Positions 7,586-19,300 of a DNA stretch of 38,025 bases are shown here, one piece after another. This stretch comes from a virus. The stretch covers positions 1 through 38,025 of the IMG/VR virus record IMGVR_UViG_3300021087_000036. One strand, given 5' to 3'. The position numbers were made by a program, and so were the translations under genes. Within the stretch, counting starts at the first letter, position 1. Each line of letters begins with the position of its first letter. Below the pieces are notes generated by a model. That model was not told the DNA's origin and ran no database searches. It was given only the letters and a program-made list of their open reading frames with translations.

Positions 7586-7974
7586 GATATGTAAATGAAC
7601 AAGCCTCTCCAGTAGACTTAGATAAATATTTAAGAATCTGCGAACAGCTTGGAGAAGAACCTGATCCACAAAAGATGCCGCTGAACCAGATGGATTTTCC
7701 GTCTGAAATTCAGGTGGCATTTTTTATGTATGACCTTTTATCAGATGTTTGGGAGGGGATGTCAGGTACATATATGGGGAAGGATTGGTCTCATTGTACT
7801 CAACTCTTCGAATTGTGGGAAGTAGAAGATCCTAAAATAACTATGTATTTTATGAAAGTATATGAACGTATTGTAATACAAAAGAGAGCAGAAGAGGCAG
7901 AACAACAACGTAAAAGAAATGAACGTAAAAAAGGCGGTGACGGCAAAAATTACACCCATAATGTTAAAGGCTAA
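7546..7974 (+). CDS. Tail assembly chaperone frameshift extension (lambda gpT-like part of gpGT)
   Basis: The frame is open from 7534, and after a -1 shift it is entered at 7546, giving a joined product of about 282 residues from 7127. The extension begins YGEQVAQIQDLLVRYVNEQAS, continues with helical, acidic and aromatic segments, and ends in a very basic tail (RAEEAEQQRKRNERKKGGDGK). In lambda, the T part contacts the tape measure while the G part recruits tube subunits; the same is expected here. Its own internal ATG at 7675 has no clear ribosome site and would discard about 40 plausible residues, so separate initiation is unlikely. The stop overlaps the tape measure start (TAATG). Confidence 0.85.
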   Translation, partial: YGEQVAQIQDLLVRYVNEQASPVDLDKYLRICEQLGEEPDPQKMPLNQMDFPSEIQVAFFMYDLLSDVWEGMSGTYMGKDWSHCTQLFELWEVEDPKITMYFMKVYERIVIQKRAEEAEQQRKRNERKKGGDGKNYTHNVKG

Positions 7975-10900
7975 TGGCTAAAAAAGTAAAAATAGACGTA
8001 GAGGTAAAAGGTAAAGGCACAAAGAAAGTTGCCGTTGATGCCAAAAATGCCGGTGATGCTCTCGATAAAACTTCTAAATCTGCGGGTACTGCTGACCGAA
8101 ATATAAAAGGTGTAGCAGCCGCTTCTTCTGGCGCTTCCAAAAACTTCTCAAAAATGGCACAAGGTATGACAGGAGGCATTGTTCCTGCTTATGCCGCTTT
8201 AGCTGCCAATATATTCGCTATTAGCGCTGCTTTTCGCTTTCTTAAAGGCCAAGCAGACTTGGCAAATCTTCAAGACTCCCAAGTACAGTTTGCTGCTACT
8301 ACTGGTATAGCTCTTACGTCTATGACTGCTCGGTTAAGAGAAGCTAGCGGAGGTATGTTAGGATTCAAAGAAGCAGGGCAAGCCACGGCTATAGGATTAG
8401 CTCAAGGGTTCTCCGGCTCTCAGATGGAGAAATTAACCGAAGGGGCTAGAAAAGTATCAATAGCACTTGGTAGAGATTTTGAAGATTCTTTTGATAGATT
8501 AGTAAGAGGTGCTTCAAAAGCAGAACCAGAACTATTAGATGAATTAGGTATTGTTCTTAGATTAAAAACTGCTACTGAAAATTATGCAGCTTCTATAGGA
8601 AAACAAGTAGATGCTTTAACGGCTGCAGAACGAAGCCAAGCCGTATTGATTGAAACTCAGAAACAATTAGATGAAAAGTATGGAGAAGTTGCCGCCAAAG
8701 AAAACCCCTTCACTGTTTTAAAAACCACTTTTGACGATTTAGTTATGAAGATAACTCAATTCTTCTTGCCCGCACTAGAAGCAATGGCTACTTTTATTGC
8801 GTCTAATGCCAAAGCAGCTATGGTAGTTTTTGGCCTTTTAGCCTATTCTATTCTTGCCGCTATGGTACCTATAGATTCATGGGGTGCAAAAATGAAAGCG
8901 TGGGGAGATGGGCATAAAAAAGAAGTGGGCGATGCAATGTCTGACATAAAAAAATATGTGGGTGAAATGAAAACCGCAAAAACAGCTTTAGCCGAAATGC
9001 AAGCTGGCGCGAGCCTTAAAGTACAAAAAGGGGCGACGAAAGCACTAGATGCTGGCGTTCCTGGAAGCCAAGCTTTAAGAGCCGCTGCAAAAGGTAGTAT
9101 GACCAAAGCTCAGGAGAAGCAGTTAAAGAAACAAATCGAAGGCGCTGAAAAGCAAATGAAAAAGTTTGGTAAAGTCACTAGGGGAACTTTTAAAGGTATA
9201 GGCAAGGCCGCACTTAAAGATATCGGCAAGAATATGGATATAGTAGGTAGAAAAGGATTAGGTGCGGGTAGAACAATAAAAAATACTTTTGGCATAGCGT
9301 TCAGAGGCGTAAAAATAGGATTGAAAGGTGTGAAAGTAGCTTCCTCGACTGTATTTAGAGGTATGGCCGCAGGTGCTCGTATGGTGGGTAAAGCCATGGG
9401 AGCTATGATGAAAGGCGCCGTTATCTTTGCAGTCCTTCAACAAATTTATAATATGTTTATAAAAATTTCAGAAGCTCCTTATACTGTAGTTACGAATGTA
9501 ATAGATATGATTTCCAATATGGTTAAGCCTTTTGAATGGTTGTTTAATGTAATTGGTAGTAAGACTTATGAGATGAGAAATAATATACAAAAAATGATAA
9601 ATAGTATCATAGAAAAAATTCCTGCTTGGTTATTGGGCGAAGAAAGAAAAGCGAGCATGAAATTTGAAGTCGACGAAGGCTGGACGGATCTGGACTTATC
9701 GGGCATGGTAAAAGATTTTGCTACGGATATAGCAGAAAACGTACTCGGTCCTCTGGAAGACTTACAAGCATTAGAAGAGGAAATGCAGAGCGAAAACTTT
9801 TGGGAAGAAAGGTTGCACAGTATTGGAGAATATGGCCAAGGGATAAAGGAACAATTACAGATAATTAATGACGGTATAGATATACATACCAAAAATATTA
9901 ATGTAATAACAGATTCTGCCCATAGAGAAGAAAGAGGATTAACTTCAGAAGAAGAAGCAGCCGTAGGAAGAATAGCATCTCAACGTACTTTACAAATGTA
10001 TCAAGGTATACAGTCCATACAAATAAAAGAAGGGATGGCAGAACAACTTGCAGGTTTGGAAGGGAGCCAACGAGAGGCAGCAATACAAAATATGTTAGCC
10101 GGATTTGGAGATGAATTAACAAGGCTATCTCCTGCAATGTTAGAAGCATTGAAAGCCGGAGATGTTGAATCTGCAGAAGCAATACAAGAAACAGCACGTT
10201 CCTATGTTGCTGAACGATCCTCTCTTATAGAACAACTTAATGATTTTGCCACTAAAATTAAGGGCGATACTTTTGATAAAGAAGCGTGGTTAAATGAGTT
10301 AATCAAGTCTAGAGATGCCGCAATGACCACAGCAGCAGCGGATGGGGTGGAAACTGATGTTTTTGAGATACTAGATTCCAGATTCGAAGCCTTCGGAGGG
10401 GCCGATGCATATAGAGACTCATTAGCTGGAATACGTGAAGAAGCTCTTAAAATTGCAGTTGCTCAAAATAATGTCGCAATAGCTATGCAAAATACTCAAT
10501 TTCTGCCTCCGGGTCTAAAAGCTAGACAGATGGAAATCTTAAATATAGAAAAACAAAGATTAACTATTGCAGAAATGCGAAGAAAGCTAGAAGAAGATAG
10601 ACAGAATGCACTTGGTATGTCGGGCAGTGAGCTCGATCGAGAGAATGCCCGTCTGGCTCAAGACGAAGCAGCACTGAAAGTAGCAGAAAATGGTTTAGAA
10701 CTCGCAAAGAAAGCCGGTACAGATAGTCAAAAAATACTAAATACTGTTAGTAGTAGTATAGAATCAAATTTAATAAGTAATATTAATGCAGTTATTGATG
10801 GCACTAAATCAATGAAACAAGGTTTTGCAGATATGGCCGTCGCAGTATTAAAGAATATATCTGATATAATTGTTAAATTACTCGTAATGAAAGCCTTAGA

Positions 10901-11264
10901 AGCTACAGGTATGTCAATGTTTGCCTCTCCCGCTGCCCCTCCTGTAGCAAAATTAGGGGGAGTATTTAGTGAAGGCAAGAAAACATACGCAGGTGGCGGA
11001 GTTGCTAGAGGACCAAGAAGCGGCTACCCTGCTACTTTACATGGAACAGAAGCAGTTGTACCACTACCTGGCGGAAGGGCTATACCAGTAAATATGACTG
11101 GCGGGGCTAATAATATAGTTGTTAATGTTTCTGGGGATGGGGGTATGCAAACTCAGGGTGGAGATCAAGAAGGACTAGGCAGAGCTATAGCTAGTGCCGT
11201 TCAAACTGAACTACAGAATCAAAAACGATCGGGCGGCCTTCTTAATCCGTATGGAGTAGCATAA
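7974..11264 (+). CDS. Tape measure protein
   Basis: This protein sets tail length and is ejected ahead of the DNA. At 1096 residues it predicts a tail of roughly 160 nm by the usual 0.15 nm per residue. It is rich in Ala, Lys, Gln and Glu, with long helices. Hydrophobic stretches lie at about residues 67-91, 281-300 and 481-498, as in tape measures that cross the host membrane. A lysine/glycine-rich block precedes the third segment. The C-terminus is diagnostic: GGGVARGPRSGYPATLHGTE followed by AVVPLPGGRAIPV, then a glycine-rich end, a pattern shared with lambda gpH-type proteins. There is no clear lysozyme or peptidase domain. It starts one base into the stop of the GT extension and is followed directly by the M-like tip gene. 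Confidence 0.93.
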   Translation: MAKKVKIDVEVKGKGTKKVAVDAKNAGDALDKTSKSAGTADRNIKGVAAASSGASKNFSKMAQGMTGGIVPAYAALAANIFAISAAFRFLKGQADLANLQDSQVQFAATTGIALTSMTARLREASGGMLGFKEAGQATAIGLAQGFSGSQMEKLTEGARKVSIALGRDFEDSFDRLVRGASKAEPELLDELGIVLRLKTATENYAASIGKQVDALTAAERSQAVLIETQKQLDEKYGEVAAKENPFTVLKTTFDDLVMKITQFFLPALEAMATFIASNAKAAMVVFGLLAYSILAAMVPIDSWGAKMKAWGDGHKKEVGDAMSDIKKYVGEMKTAKTALAEMQAGASLKVQKGATKALDAGVPGSQALRAAAKGSMTKAQEKQLKKQIEGAEKQMKKFGKVTRGTFKGIGKAALKDIGKNMDIVGRKGLGAGRTIKNTFGIAFRGVKIGLKGVKVASSTVFRGMAAGARMVGKAMGAMMKGAVIFAVLQQIYNMFIKISEAPYTVVTNVIDMISNMVKPFEWLFNVIGSKTYEMRNNIQKMINSIIEKIPAWLLGEERKASMKFEVDEGWTDLDLSGMVKDFATDIAENVLGPLEDLQALEEEMQSENFWEERLHSIGEYGQGIKEQLQIINDGIDIHTKNINVITDSAHREERGLTSEEEAAVGRIASQRTLQMYQGIQSIQIKEGMAEQLAGLEGSQREAAIQNMLAGFGDELTRLSPAMLEALKAGDVESAEAIQETARSYVAERSSLIEQLNDFATKIKGDTFDKEAWLNELIKSRDAAMTTAAADGVETDVFEILDSRFEAFGGADAYRDSLAGIREEALKIAVAQNNVAIAMQNTQFLPPGLKARQMEILNIEKQRLTIAEMRRKLEEDRQNALGMSGSELDRENARLAQDEAALKVAENGLELAKKAGTDSQKILNTVSSSIESNLISNINAVIDGTKSMKQGFADMAVAVLKNISDIIVKLLVMKALEATGMSMFASPAAPPVAKLGGVFSEGKKTYAGGGVARGPRSGYPATLHGTEAVVPLPGGRAIPVNMTGGANNIVVNVSGDGGMQTQGGDQEGLGRAIASAVQTELQNQKRSGGLLNPYGVA

Positions 11265-11665
11265 TGGCACTAGGATTTACTATACCAGCTGGATATGTGA
11301 GTACTAATAATCCATTATCAAATATGGAAGTTAGGCCAGATAGAGGAATGTCTAGGAAAGCCAAGTCTAGAATACGGATTGCAAAATTTGGTGATGGGTA
11401 TGAGCAAAGAATCGCAGATGGCATTAATAATGTAGAAGAGGCTTATAGTGTTAAATTCAGTAATAGATCAAAAGAAGTAATAGATGATATTGCCTATTTT
11501 TTCGAAACTAAAAAAGCTACAGCTTTTGATTTTACTATTCCTGATAGTAACAATTCTGGAGAAACTACAATTAAAGTAGTAGTAGGAGATTATACTTTAA
11601 ACTATGATAACCATCCTGTAACTTATAGTATTTCAACCACATTTAGAAGAGTTTATGAAGCATGA
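11264..11665 (+). CDS. Minor tail protein (lambda gpM-like)
   Basis: This is the first tail-tip gene after the tape measure, in the same place as lambda M. The 133-residue protein shows the family pattern: a short N-terminal segment, then a strand with AKFGDGYEQRIADGINNVEE, a strand ending YSVKFSNRSKE, a helix with IDDIAYFFETKKAT, and a strand pair with FDFTIPDSN and a final YSISTTFRRVYEA. The FGDGYEQR..GIN motif is the strongest mark of Phage_min_tail proteins. It should form a ring in the tip that initiates tube assembly (Dit-like role). Its ATG overlaps the tape measure stop, and its TGA overlaps the next ATG, so these genes are translated together. Confidence 0.85.
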   Translation: MALGFTIPAGYVSTNNPLSNMEVRPDRGMSRKAKSRIRIAKFGDGYEQRIADGINNVEEAYSVKFSNRSKEVIDDIAYFFETKKATAFDFTIPDSNNSGETTIKVVVGDYTLNYDNHPVTYSISTTFRRVYEA

Positions 11666-12687
11666 CCGAGTTAATAGAATTAGTACAAAAACACGATCCT
11701 GGCAGCGCGCTAATATCGTTATTTGAGTTGACCTTTAATAGTACAACTCTATACTTCCATCCTGGACTAGATGAAAGTTTAGGTAAAGTATACTTCGAAG
11801 ATATGACTAGTCCTTATAAGATTAGAGAATACGAACCCTTCCCTCTAGAAATGAGTGGCGTCGAGTATAATGCCGATGGAGCTACTAATAGACCTTCTCT
11901 TACTATTGCCAATGTTACCGATGTATTTAGTGATGCATTAGGAGGTTTATCGAATCAAGATTTACTAGGATCAACCATTGTCGTAAGACAAACATTAGCG
12001 AAATACTTAGAGACCTCCTCCACATATGCCAGTAATACAGGCAACGGAACTCTTCCTATAGAATTTCCCAAAAAGAAGTTTATTTTAGATAGAGTTTCAG
12101 GAGAATCACCGGTAGCAGTGACTTTTGAAATTAGTTCTCCTTATGATTTACAAGGTATAAAACTACCTAATAGACAAATTATAGGTAAATACTGTAGCTG
12201 GGTATATCAGGGATACGACAGAGAAATGGGGGGTGGCTGTACTTGGGGGATAGATAGTAAAGTAGACTATGATAATGGTGCTGCTATACTTTCTCACAAG
12301 GCTTATTTTGACAAAAATAATAATCCTATAGTTACAGCAGCACAATTAACAGCTACTGTAGCTGCGGGGCATACTGGGGCTAAAGGTTATATAGCTTATG
12401 TCAATAGTGCGGCAATTACAGCAGGCACTTACCATGAACACGGTAATACAGTATGGAAAGCTTTATTAGCACAAGCAACAACAGGTTCCGGTCAAATCGC
12501 TCCACAAACTAAATCTATTTATTGGATTAGAGCAGATGTATGTGCTAAAACATTAACTGCCTGTAAATGTCGGTTTCAGTTTGTGCCTAATACTCCGACC
12601 ACAGCTAATTCTTATCCTACAACAAGTAAAAATACAAATGAGATTTTACCTTTTGGGTCTTTTCCAGGAACTATGAAGTTTAGATGA
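11662..12687 (+). CDS. Minor tail protein (lambda gpL-like, probable iron-sulfur binding)
   Basis: Lambda gpL links the M ring to the J hub and carries an iron-sulfur cluster in its C-terminal half. The 341-residue protein here matches in order and pattern. The N-terminal half contains PLEMSGVEYNADGATNRPSLTIANV, and the C-terminal half carries cysteines at residues 178, 193, 294, 301 and 303. The first two lie in GKYCSWVYQGYDREMGGGCTWG, and the rest in DVCAKTLTACKCRFQF. Four of the five could be cluster ligands. About 100 residues between Cys193 and Cys294 form a larger spacer than I would expect, with a segment resembling a small beta domain. The ATG overlaps the M-like stop, and the TGA overlaps the next start (ATGA). 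Confidence 0.85.
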   Translation: MTELIELVQKHDPGSALISLFELTFNSTTLYFHPGLDESLGKVYFEDMTSPYKIREYEPFPLEMSGVEYNADGATNRPSLTIANVTDVFSDALGGLSNQDLLGSTIVVRQTLAKYLETSSTYASNTGNGTLPIEFPKKKFILDRVSGESPVAVTFEISSPYDLQGIKLPNRQIIGKYCSWVYQGYDREMGGGCTWGIDSKVDYDNGAAILSHKAYFDKNNNPIVTAAQLTATVAAGHTGAKGYIAYVNSAAITAGTYHEHGNTVWKALLAQATTGSGQIAPQTKSIYWIRADVCAKTLTACKCRFQFVPNTPTTANSYPTTSKNTNEILPFGSFPGTMKFR

Positions 12688-13385
12688 TAGTAAAGCATTT
12701 AGAAGTTATAGAGAAGCATTTCAAAAAGTGGTACCCAAAAGAAGGGTGTGGAATAATTGGAGTTGTTAAAGGAAAATCAAAATGGTTTCCTTGCGAAAAT
12801 CTCGCGGAAGAAGAGGAAGACTTTGTAATAAATCCAGATGATTTCAACAGAGCCAATGCAGAAAGCGATATAATAGGAATAGTACATAGTCATGTCAATA
12901 GCAGCCCAAAGGCTAGTTATAATGATAGAAAATTTTGTAATGTTATAGGAATTCCTTATTATATTTTTAGTTATCCTAATATGGAACTAGAAATATTAAA
13001 GCCTAAAAAAGTAGTTAATGAACTAGCGGGTCGAGAGTATGAGTTTGGTGTATTTGATTGTTTAGAGGCAGTACGAGACTTTTATACCCAGAATCTGAAC
13101 ATAGAACTAAGAAGAAGAGACCCTTATTTAGATGATTGGTGGGAAAAAGAAGAAGATTATTTTACGGCTAAACACATTAAAGAATGGGGATTTAGCCCTG
13201 TAAATAATTTAAAAGAAAACGATATTCTCATTTTTAATATGGGAGCAAATATAGGCACACATTGTGGTGTGTACTTATATGATGATATATTTTTTCATCA
13301 CGCAGTAAATAGATTATCTTGTAAAGAAAATCTTTACCCTTTATGGAAGAAGCACTTAACTGGAATATATAGATATGGCACGTAA
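12684..13385 (+). CDS. Tail-tip peptidase pair: JAMM domain plus NlpC/P60 domain (lambda gpK-like)
   Basis: Two enzyme domains lie in 233 residues. The N-terminal JAMM/Mov34 metallopeptidase has Glu20 (in KEGCGIIG) and the zinc motif His68-x-His70-x7-Ser78-x2-Asp81. The C-terminal NlpC/P60 cysteine peptidase has Cys126 in FGVFDCLEAVRDF and His193 in GTHCGVYLY, with a further HHAVN polar motif. Both active sites look complete. In lambda this protein is needed for tail assembly and is thought to process tail components or cut peptidoglycan peptides during entry. It overlaps the L-like gene by four bases and the giant I-J gene by eleven, so it belongs to one translational unit. Confidence 0.88.
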   Translation: MIVKHLEVIEKHFKKWYPKEGCGIIGVVKGKSKWFPCENLAEEEEDFVINPDDFNRANAESDIIGIVHSHVNSSPKASYNDRKFCNVIGIPYYIFSYPNMELEILKPKKVVNELAGREYEFGVFDCLEAVRDFYTQNLNIELRRRDPYLDDWWEKEEDYFTAKHIKEWGFSPVNNLKENDILIFNMGANIGTHCGVYLYDDIFFHHAVNRLSCKENLYPLWKKHLTGIYRYGT

Positions 13386-16300
13386 AATTTACTTAAATGG
13401 CGAAATGGCCAATAAATTTGGAACTGTACACCCTTTTGTGGGGGATACGGTACAAGATGCTGTTCGCCTTTTAAGTGCTAATAATTCAGAGTTTAAGCCT
13501 TATTTAATAAACTGTATGGAAAACGATATTCAGTTTTCTGTAGCAGTACATGGCCAAGAATTAACTGATATTAAAGAATGTTTACTTCCTCTAACAGAGG
13601 GAGATATAATTATTACTCCTATTCCCGCAGGATCAAAATCTGGCGAAGCCAAAATACTTACGGCAATGGCCATTGCTGCACTAATGTTTATACCTGTATT
13701 TGGCCCTACCATGGCACAAATGGCAGTTGGGCCAATGCAGGCACAAAGTCTGTTTGCTCTTTCACAAGCCACTGGAGGTTTAGCAGCTGCTGCAGGCATG
13801 GCAGGTGTAGCTATAGCCGCTAATTTAGCTATTAACGGTATTCAACAAATAATGGCACCTGATCCTTCTGTAGACGCTGAGGAAGAAGAGGGTTATATGT
13901 TAAGCGGGTCTCAGAAGAATGCTGTAGAAGGAGATCCCGTACCTGTATTATATGGAGAATTAAGAGTTCCAGGAACTCCTGTGTCCTTTGAAGTAAGTAA
14001 TACACAATATAAAATGCAAAGCGAATCGGTTACGGCTTCCGGCGGTTTGCAATCAATGATTGCAGCAGCAGGGTTTAGGGATGATCCTAGTCAGTCAGGT
14101 CGGATGAAACTTCATCCAGAAGACTTAGCAACTTTAACAAGTGCTGGGCCTGAATCTGCAACTACTACAATGTATAAAACTCTGAATTCGTTCGGAAAAA
14201 ATCAAGATATATGTGTCACAGATGTAATATCAGAGGGGCCAATATTAGGATTAGTTAATAATAATAATAGTGTACATTTAAATGATGTACCTGCTGTAGA
14301 CCTAGGAAACGCTGGTGTTACTCGCGCCTCAACTGGAGCAAAATTTTACCTTCAACTAAATAGTAGTCAATGTACTTATAAGCCTAATGGCCACGCCGCT
14401 CTACCTCCTTCCGATGGTATTAATGATAGATGGTTAGCTATAAAAGATTATAAAACTCAAGAGAGTGCTTCAGTCGTAACGAGGTATATAGGTGCAGGCT
14501 ATCCGGTAAATACAGTTATAGTTACAACAGATACTGCTTTTTTTCCAACTACCACCGCTGAAAAAAAATCTTGGGTATTTAATGATAATAATAAGCTTCA
14601 AAATGTAGTTACGCATCTATCTATAGGCGGAAACATAACTGATTGGCACATACCTTCTCTAGGCACACTTGTTGGCCCCGCAGGTGATCCAACATCAGTA
14701 GGTATCAGCGCCTTTATATCCCCTACTAGATGTATTTTTCACAGTAAATCTCATAAAATTCCTAAAATTATTGAAAAAAATATTAAGGATGGGGATGACT
14801 TTAAAGTACACGTAGATTACGCCCAAAGTTTTAAAACAATGACGGGAAGCAACACAATTAATCTGAATACCGCCTTTCTAGGTACTACAGGGGACTATGC
14901 GGCTAATATCACCGGAACAGATAGAAATCAAATAGAGACGCATAGAGGCATAGGTAGTTCTATTAAATATGATGGATTTCGTTGTAATTTTAAAACTGGT
15001 CAGCTTGATCAAGAATTCTTCCCCGCGCCTGCAGGTACCGGGATGGGAAATATAGCACTTCCAGGGGGTGTTTCTGGTGAGGCAATTGCTGGCCCTCTAG
15101 ACGGGACTACTGCTAGTGTTAAAACATTTACAGGTACTAATTCTGGGCATTTTGCTCTATCTGATTCGCAAGCTCGAGAAGCGGATGAAATTAGAATACT
15201 TTTCACTTATGGTTCTTTAACGAATACTTCTGCAAAGGGTACAGACCATGATGGAAAAGTTTTTTATAAAATGCGAATTAGATTAAAACATGGTAACGAC
15301 TATGGAAATTGGCAAGATATTCATACCCAAGAAACTCCTTTAAGACATATAGGATTTTCTAGAAGCGCAGTCTCTATAGAAGAAATCTTAGTCTTAAGAG
15401 ATTATGGTACTAACTTTTCTGACTTTCAAGTAGAAATAACACGATTGAGTGAGGTAGATAGAGCGTACTATACTACGTTTAGTAAGCCTTATAACGCTGA
15501 TTATACTAGTGCTACTCCTTGTACTATTGTGAGTTTAAATACTATAATTAAAGAAAATTTATCCTACCCTTATACGGCAATGGCCCAAGTAGGTATAAAT
15601 ACTAAAGCATTTAGAACTGTTCCTAAACGAACTTATCATTTGAAGGGAATGTTAATAAAAGTCCCTTCTAATTATGTAACTAGAGATGAGACCTCTGATA
15701 GTGATGGAGGAGCAAACTATCGACGAATAGATAAAGATACAATACATGCTAGTGAATATCAAAACTGGGATGGGGCTTTCAGAGAAGAATCTGTATATAC
15801 GAATAATCCAGCTTGGGTATTCTATGATATAATAACTAATAATAGATATGGATTAGGCGCTTGGCTAACAGCCACAGACATTGATAAATATGCACTATAT
15901 AGAATTGGCAGATATTGTGATGAAATGGTTCCAGATGGAAAGGGGGGTTTAGAGCCTCGCTTTACTACTAATGTATACTTTCAAAAAGCTACTGATGCCT
16001 ATAAAGTACTAAAAGACTTATCAACAGTATTTAGAGGAATGCTGTACTGGTTAGACGGTAATATATTTCCAATCATGGATGAGCCTAAAAATCCTGTGTA
16101 TAACTTCACCACAGGTAATGTAATTGACGGGCTATTTTCTTATCAATCCACAGGCAGTAAAACTAGAACTAATCAAACTGTAGTCACTTGGATCAATCCA
16201 GAACAAGATTATAAACAAGAAGCGTTACTAGTAGAAGATAAAGAAAATATCATAGAAACAGGTAAAATAATTTCGGAAAATGCTGTTGCTTTCGGAGCAG

Positions 16301-19300
16301 TAACAGAAGGCCAAGCTACAAGATATGGCAGATGGAAAGTATGGACCGCAAAAAATCAAACTGAAATAGTTAGCTTTAAAACTGCCCTTGGAGCAGCATT
16401 TTTAGCCCCTGGCGATGTGGTTAATATACAAGATGCTAATAGGGCGTCTTCACAACTTCAATATAGTGGTAGAGTCTCCTCCGCTAGTACCCCTAGCACC
16501 ACAGTAATCCCTTTAGATAGAGCTGTGTCTTTAAATTCCGCTTCCACATATGAACTAAGTGTACTTATAGAAAAGCCAGGAGTATTTCTAACTCAAAATG
16601 ATTCAGCAACAATTGAGGGCGTAGTCTATAATAAAGGAGATTTAATACTTGGAACATATACTGAAAGTCAAGCTTCAGATATTATTCAAACCGATGGTAG
16701 TAGTGCCCCTATTCTTAGTGGAGGTCTCGAACAGCCTGTAACTACAGCTTGGCAGCCTTATACACGAGTTGAAACTCAAGCAGTTCATGCGAGTTCTATT
16801 GCTGCCAGCCCAACTTCTTCTATAACAGTTCAAGCAGCATTTTCAGAAGAACCTGATAGTCAAACCATTTGGGCACTAAAAGAGGTAAATGCGGCGGGTG
16901 TTGAAGTATCTGGCTCAAAGAAGCCTTATAAAATATTATCTATTTCAGAAGGAAAAAATGAATACGATATAACAGCAGTAGAACATTATAATGACAAATT
17001 TGTAGAAGTAGACGAAGATTTCACACATTCTGTAGGAGATACAGTATATCCATCAATTACCGCTAGTGATACAGTACCTCCTCCAGGTGTTTTTTACGCT
17101 AGTACCCGTAATATTAATGATAGTGGGGAGATAGCTGATGACATTATATTATTTTGGGATGCGCCTACTAATCCAGGAAAGTCTGTCGGCGATGTTGGTT
17201 ATTTATATGAACACGTAAAAGGGTACCAACTAGAGCACGATGGGGCAGTAATAACTTTGCCTAAAACCTCTACTTCTTTTACAGGATTAGATATTCCAGC
17301 AGGTACTTATACTCTTGGGCTAAGAACCCTGAGTACTATAGATTCACCATCTCTTCCTGCTACCGTTACTGTTACTGTGGGGGACACATTCTCTAATCCT
17401 GCCCCAAGATTCGCCGGCATACCTATAGGAGGTATATTATCTCGAGATGTAGATTTGGTTTCTACTACTAGCCCTACTGCTAAAACCTTTAAAATATTAA
17501 ACGCTGATTATAAATTTGCTTCAGCGGGCAGTCCACTTATACTTACTGAACGTAGCGGAGGGGCTGTAACCACTTATCAACAAGATTGTACTAATATAAC
17601 TACTGTTAATTATGCAGGGTTAAATGATTATGATACACAAGTAGCTAGTCATTATATATTCTTTGATGCTAGTGATACAACCGAAACTTTAAAATTAATA
17701 AAGTATCATATAGATTCTAATTTAAATGAAAACTACTTTTATGACGCAGGTACAGGAAGTGGTACAGCTGCTTCTAATTTTAATGCTGCTGGCACGGGTA
17801 CTATAACTCTTGCTGCTAACTCTATAAAAGTAATAGGAGCAAGTACAGCTTTTGAGACAGATTATAATGTTGGAGAAATAATTTATTTTAATAGCACACA
17901 AGCAGCTAGAATTGCTCATATTGCTTCCAATACAGATATACGATTAGATAAAAGTTTCCCTACTGCGATAGCTGCTGGATCTTCTCATTATCCACAAAAG
18001 TTTAAATTTGACGTAAATAAAGATGCAATTATAGCTAATGTTAGAAATAATAATGGAACTTTTACCTTCTATTCAGAAGCAACTATAAACAAGGATTTAA
18101 ATGATAGTCCTAGAGTAGTTATTATATCTGCAGACCCTACTTCATTAAGCTTTGATGGAGAAGATCCGCCTGTTTTGAAGTCAGGACAAGATGACACTAT
18201 AACCCTAACCGTTGATGCCCAAGGATTTCAAAATCCAGAATTTAAAATAACTGGAGCAGGATTTGGTCATACAGATATTAGTCAATCTGCAGAAACTAGT
18301 TTTACTAATAATGGTACTACAACTTATTCAAAAGCTTTATCCGCGATTTCAACTCATAGTGACACTAATTTAGTATTTACTGCAACTGTTAGGGAAACTG
18401 ACGATCCTGAAAATAGCGCAAAACAAGTTGAGTCAACACTTACTGTTTCTTTTCTTAAAGATGGAGAAGACGGCGGAACAGGCGTAACCGGAGACGACGG
18501 AGACGGAGTAGATATTGTATTTAAACGTTCTACTACTGTACTTACAACTGCACCAAGTGCTTCTTCTAGCACCCCTCCTAGTGGCTGGTATACAGATGTA
18601 GCAAATGTTCCTGCTTTATCTAACTCTTTGATGTATTCAAGTGTAGGCTCAAAACTTGCAGGAGCGACTAACTGGATTTGGCAAGTTCCTATTCAAATAG
18701 AAGGCTCAGACGGAACCGATGGAATCTCTATAGCAGAATTAACTATTTATCAGAGATCAAATACTCTTCTTACCTCTAGTCATACACCTTCTAGTTCTAC
18801 ATATAATTTTGGAACTAATACTATATCTAATTTAGGCTCATGGTCTCGAACGATACCTACGGGAAGTTCAACTCCTTTATACGCTTCCGCAGCTGTTGCT
18901 ACTGTGACAGGAGCAACAGGAACTTCTGGAACACTTACTTGGTCCACTCCTGTTCTTAGTATGCAAGATGGTACGGATGGAGATCCGGGGTTAAGAACAA
19001 TACAAGGTTATTTATATCAAGAGAAAACTACTTCTGGTACGCCGACCGCGCCTGGGGGCACTACTTATACATTTAGTACTGGAAAGGTATCTGGATCCAA
19101 TATTAATGATAGTGGCACAACAAATACATGGAAAAATTCTCCAAATACACAAGAAGCAGATTCAACTAATACATACTATACTATTCGATACACTGGGCAA
19201 GAGGCAACTGCAGAAGCGCTAACAATTACTGTATCTTATAGTGCTGCAGTTGAGCATACAAGTTTTTCTGGTGTTGTAACTTTTGTTGACGGAACCGGAC

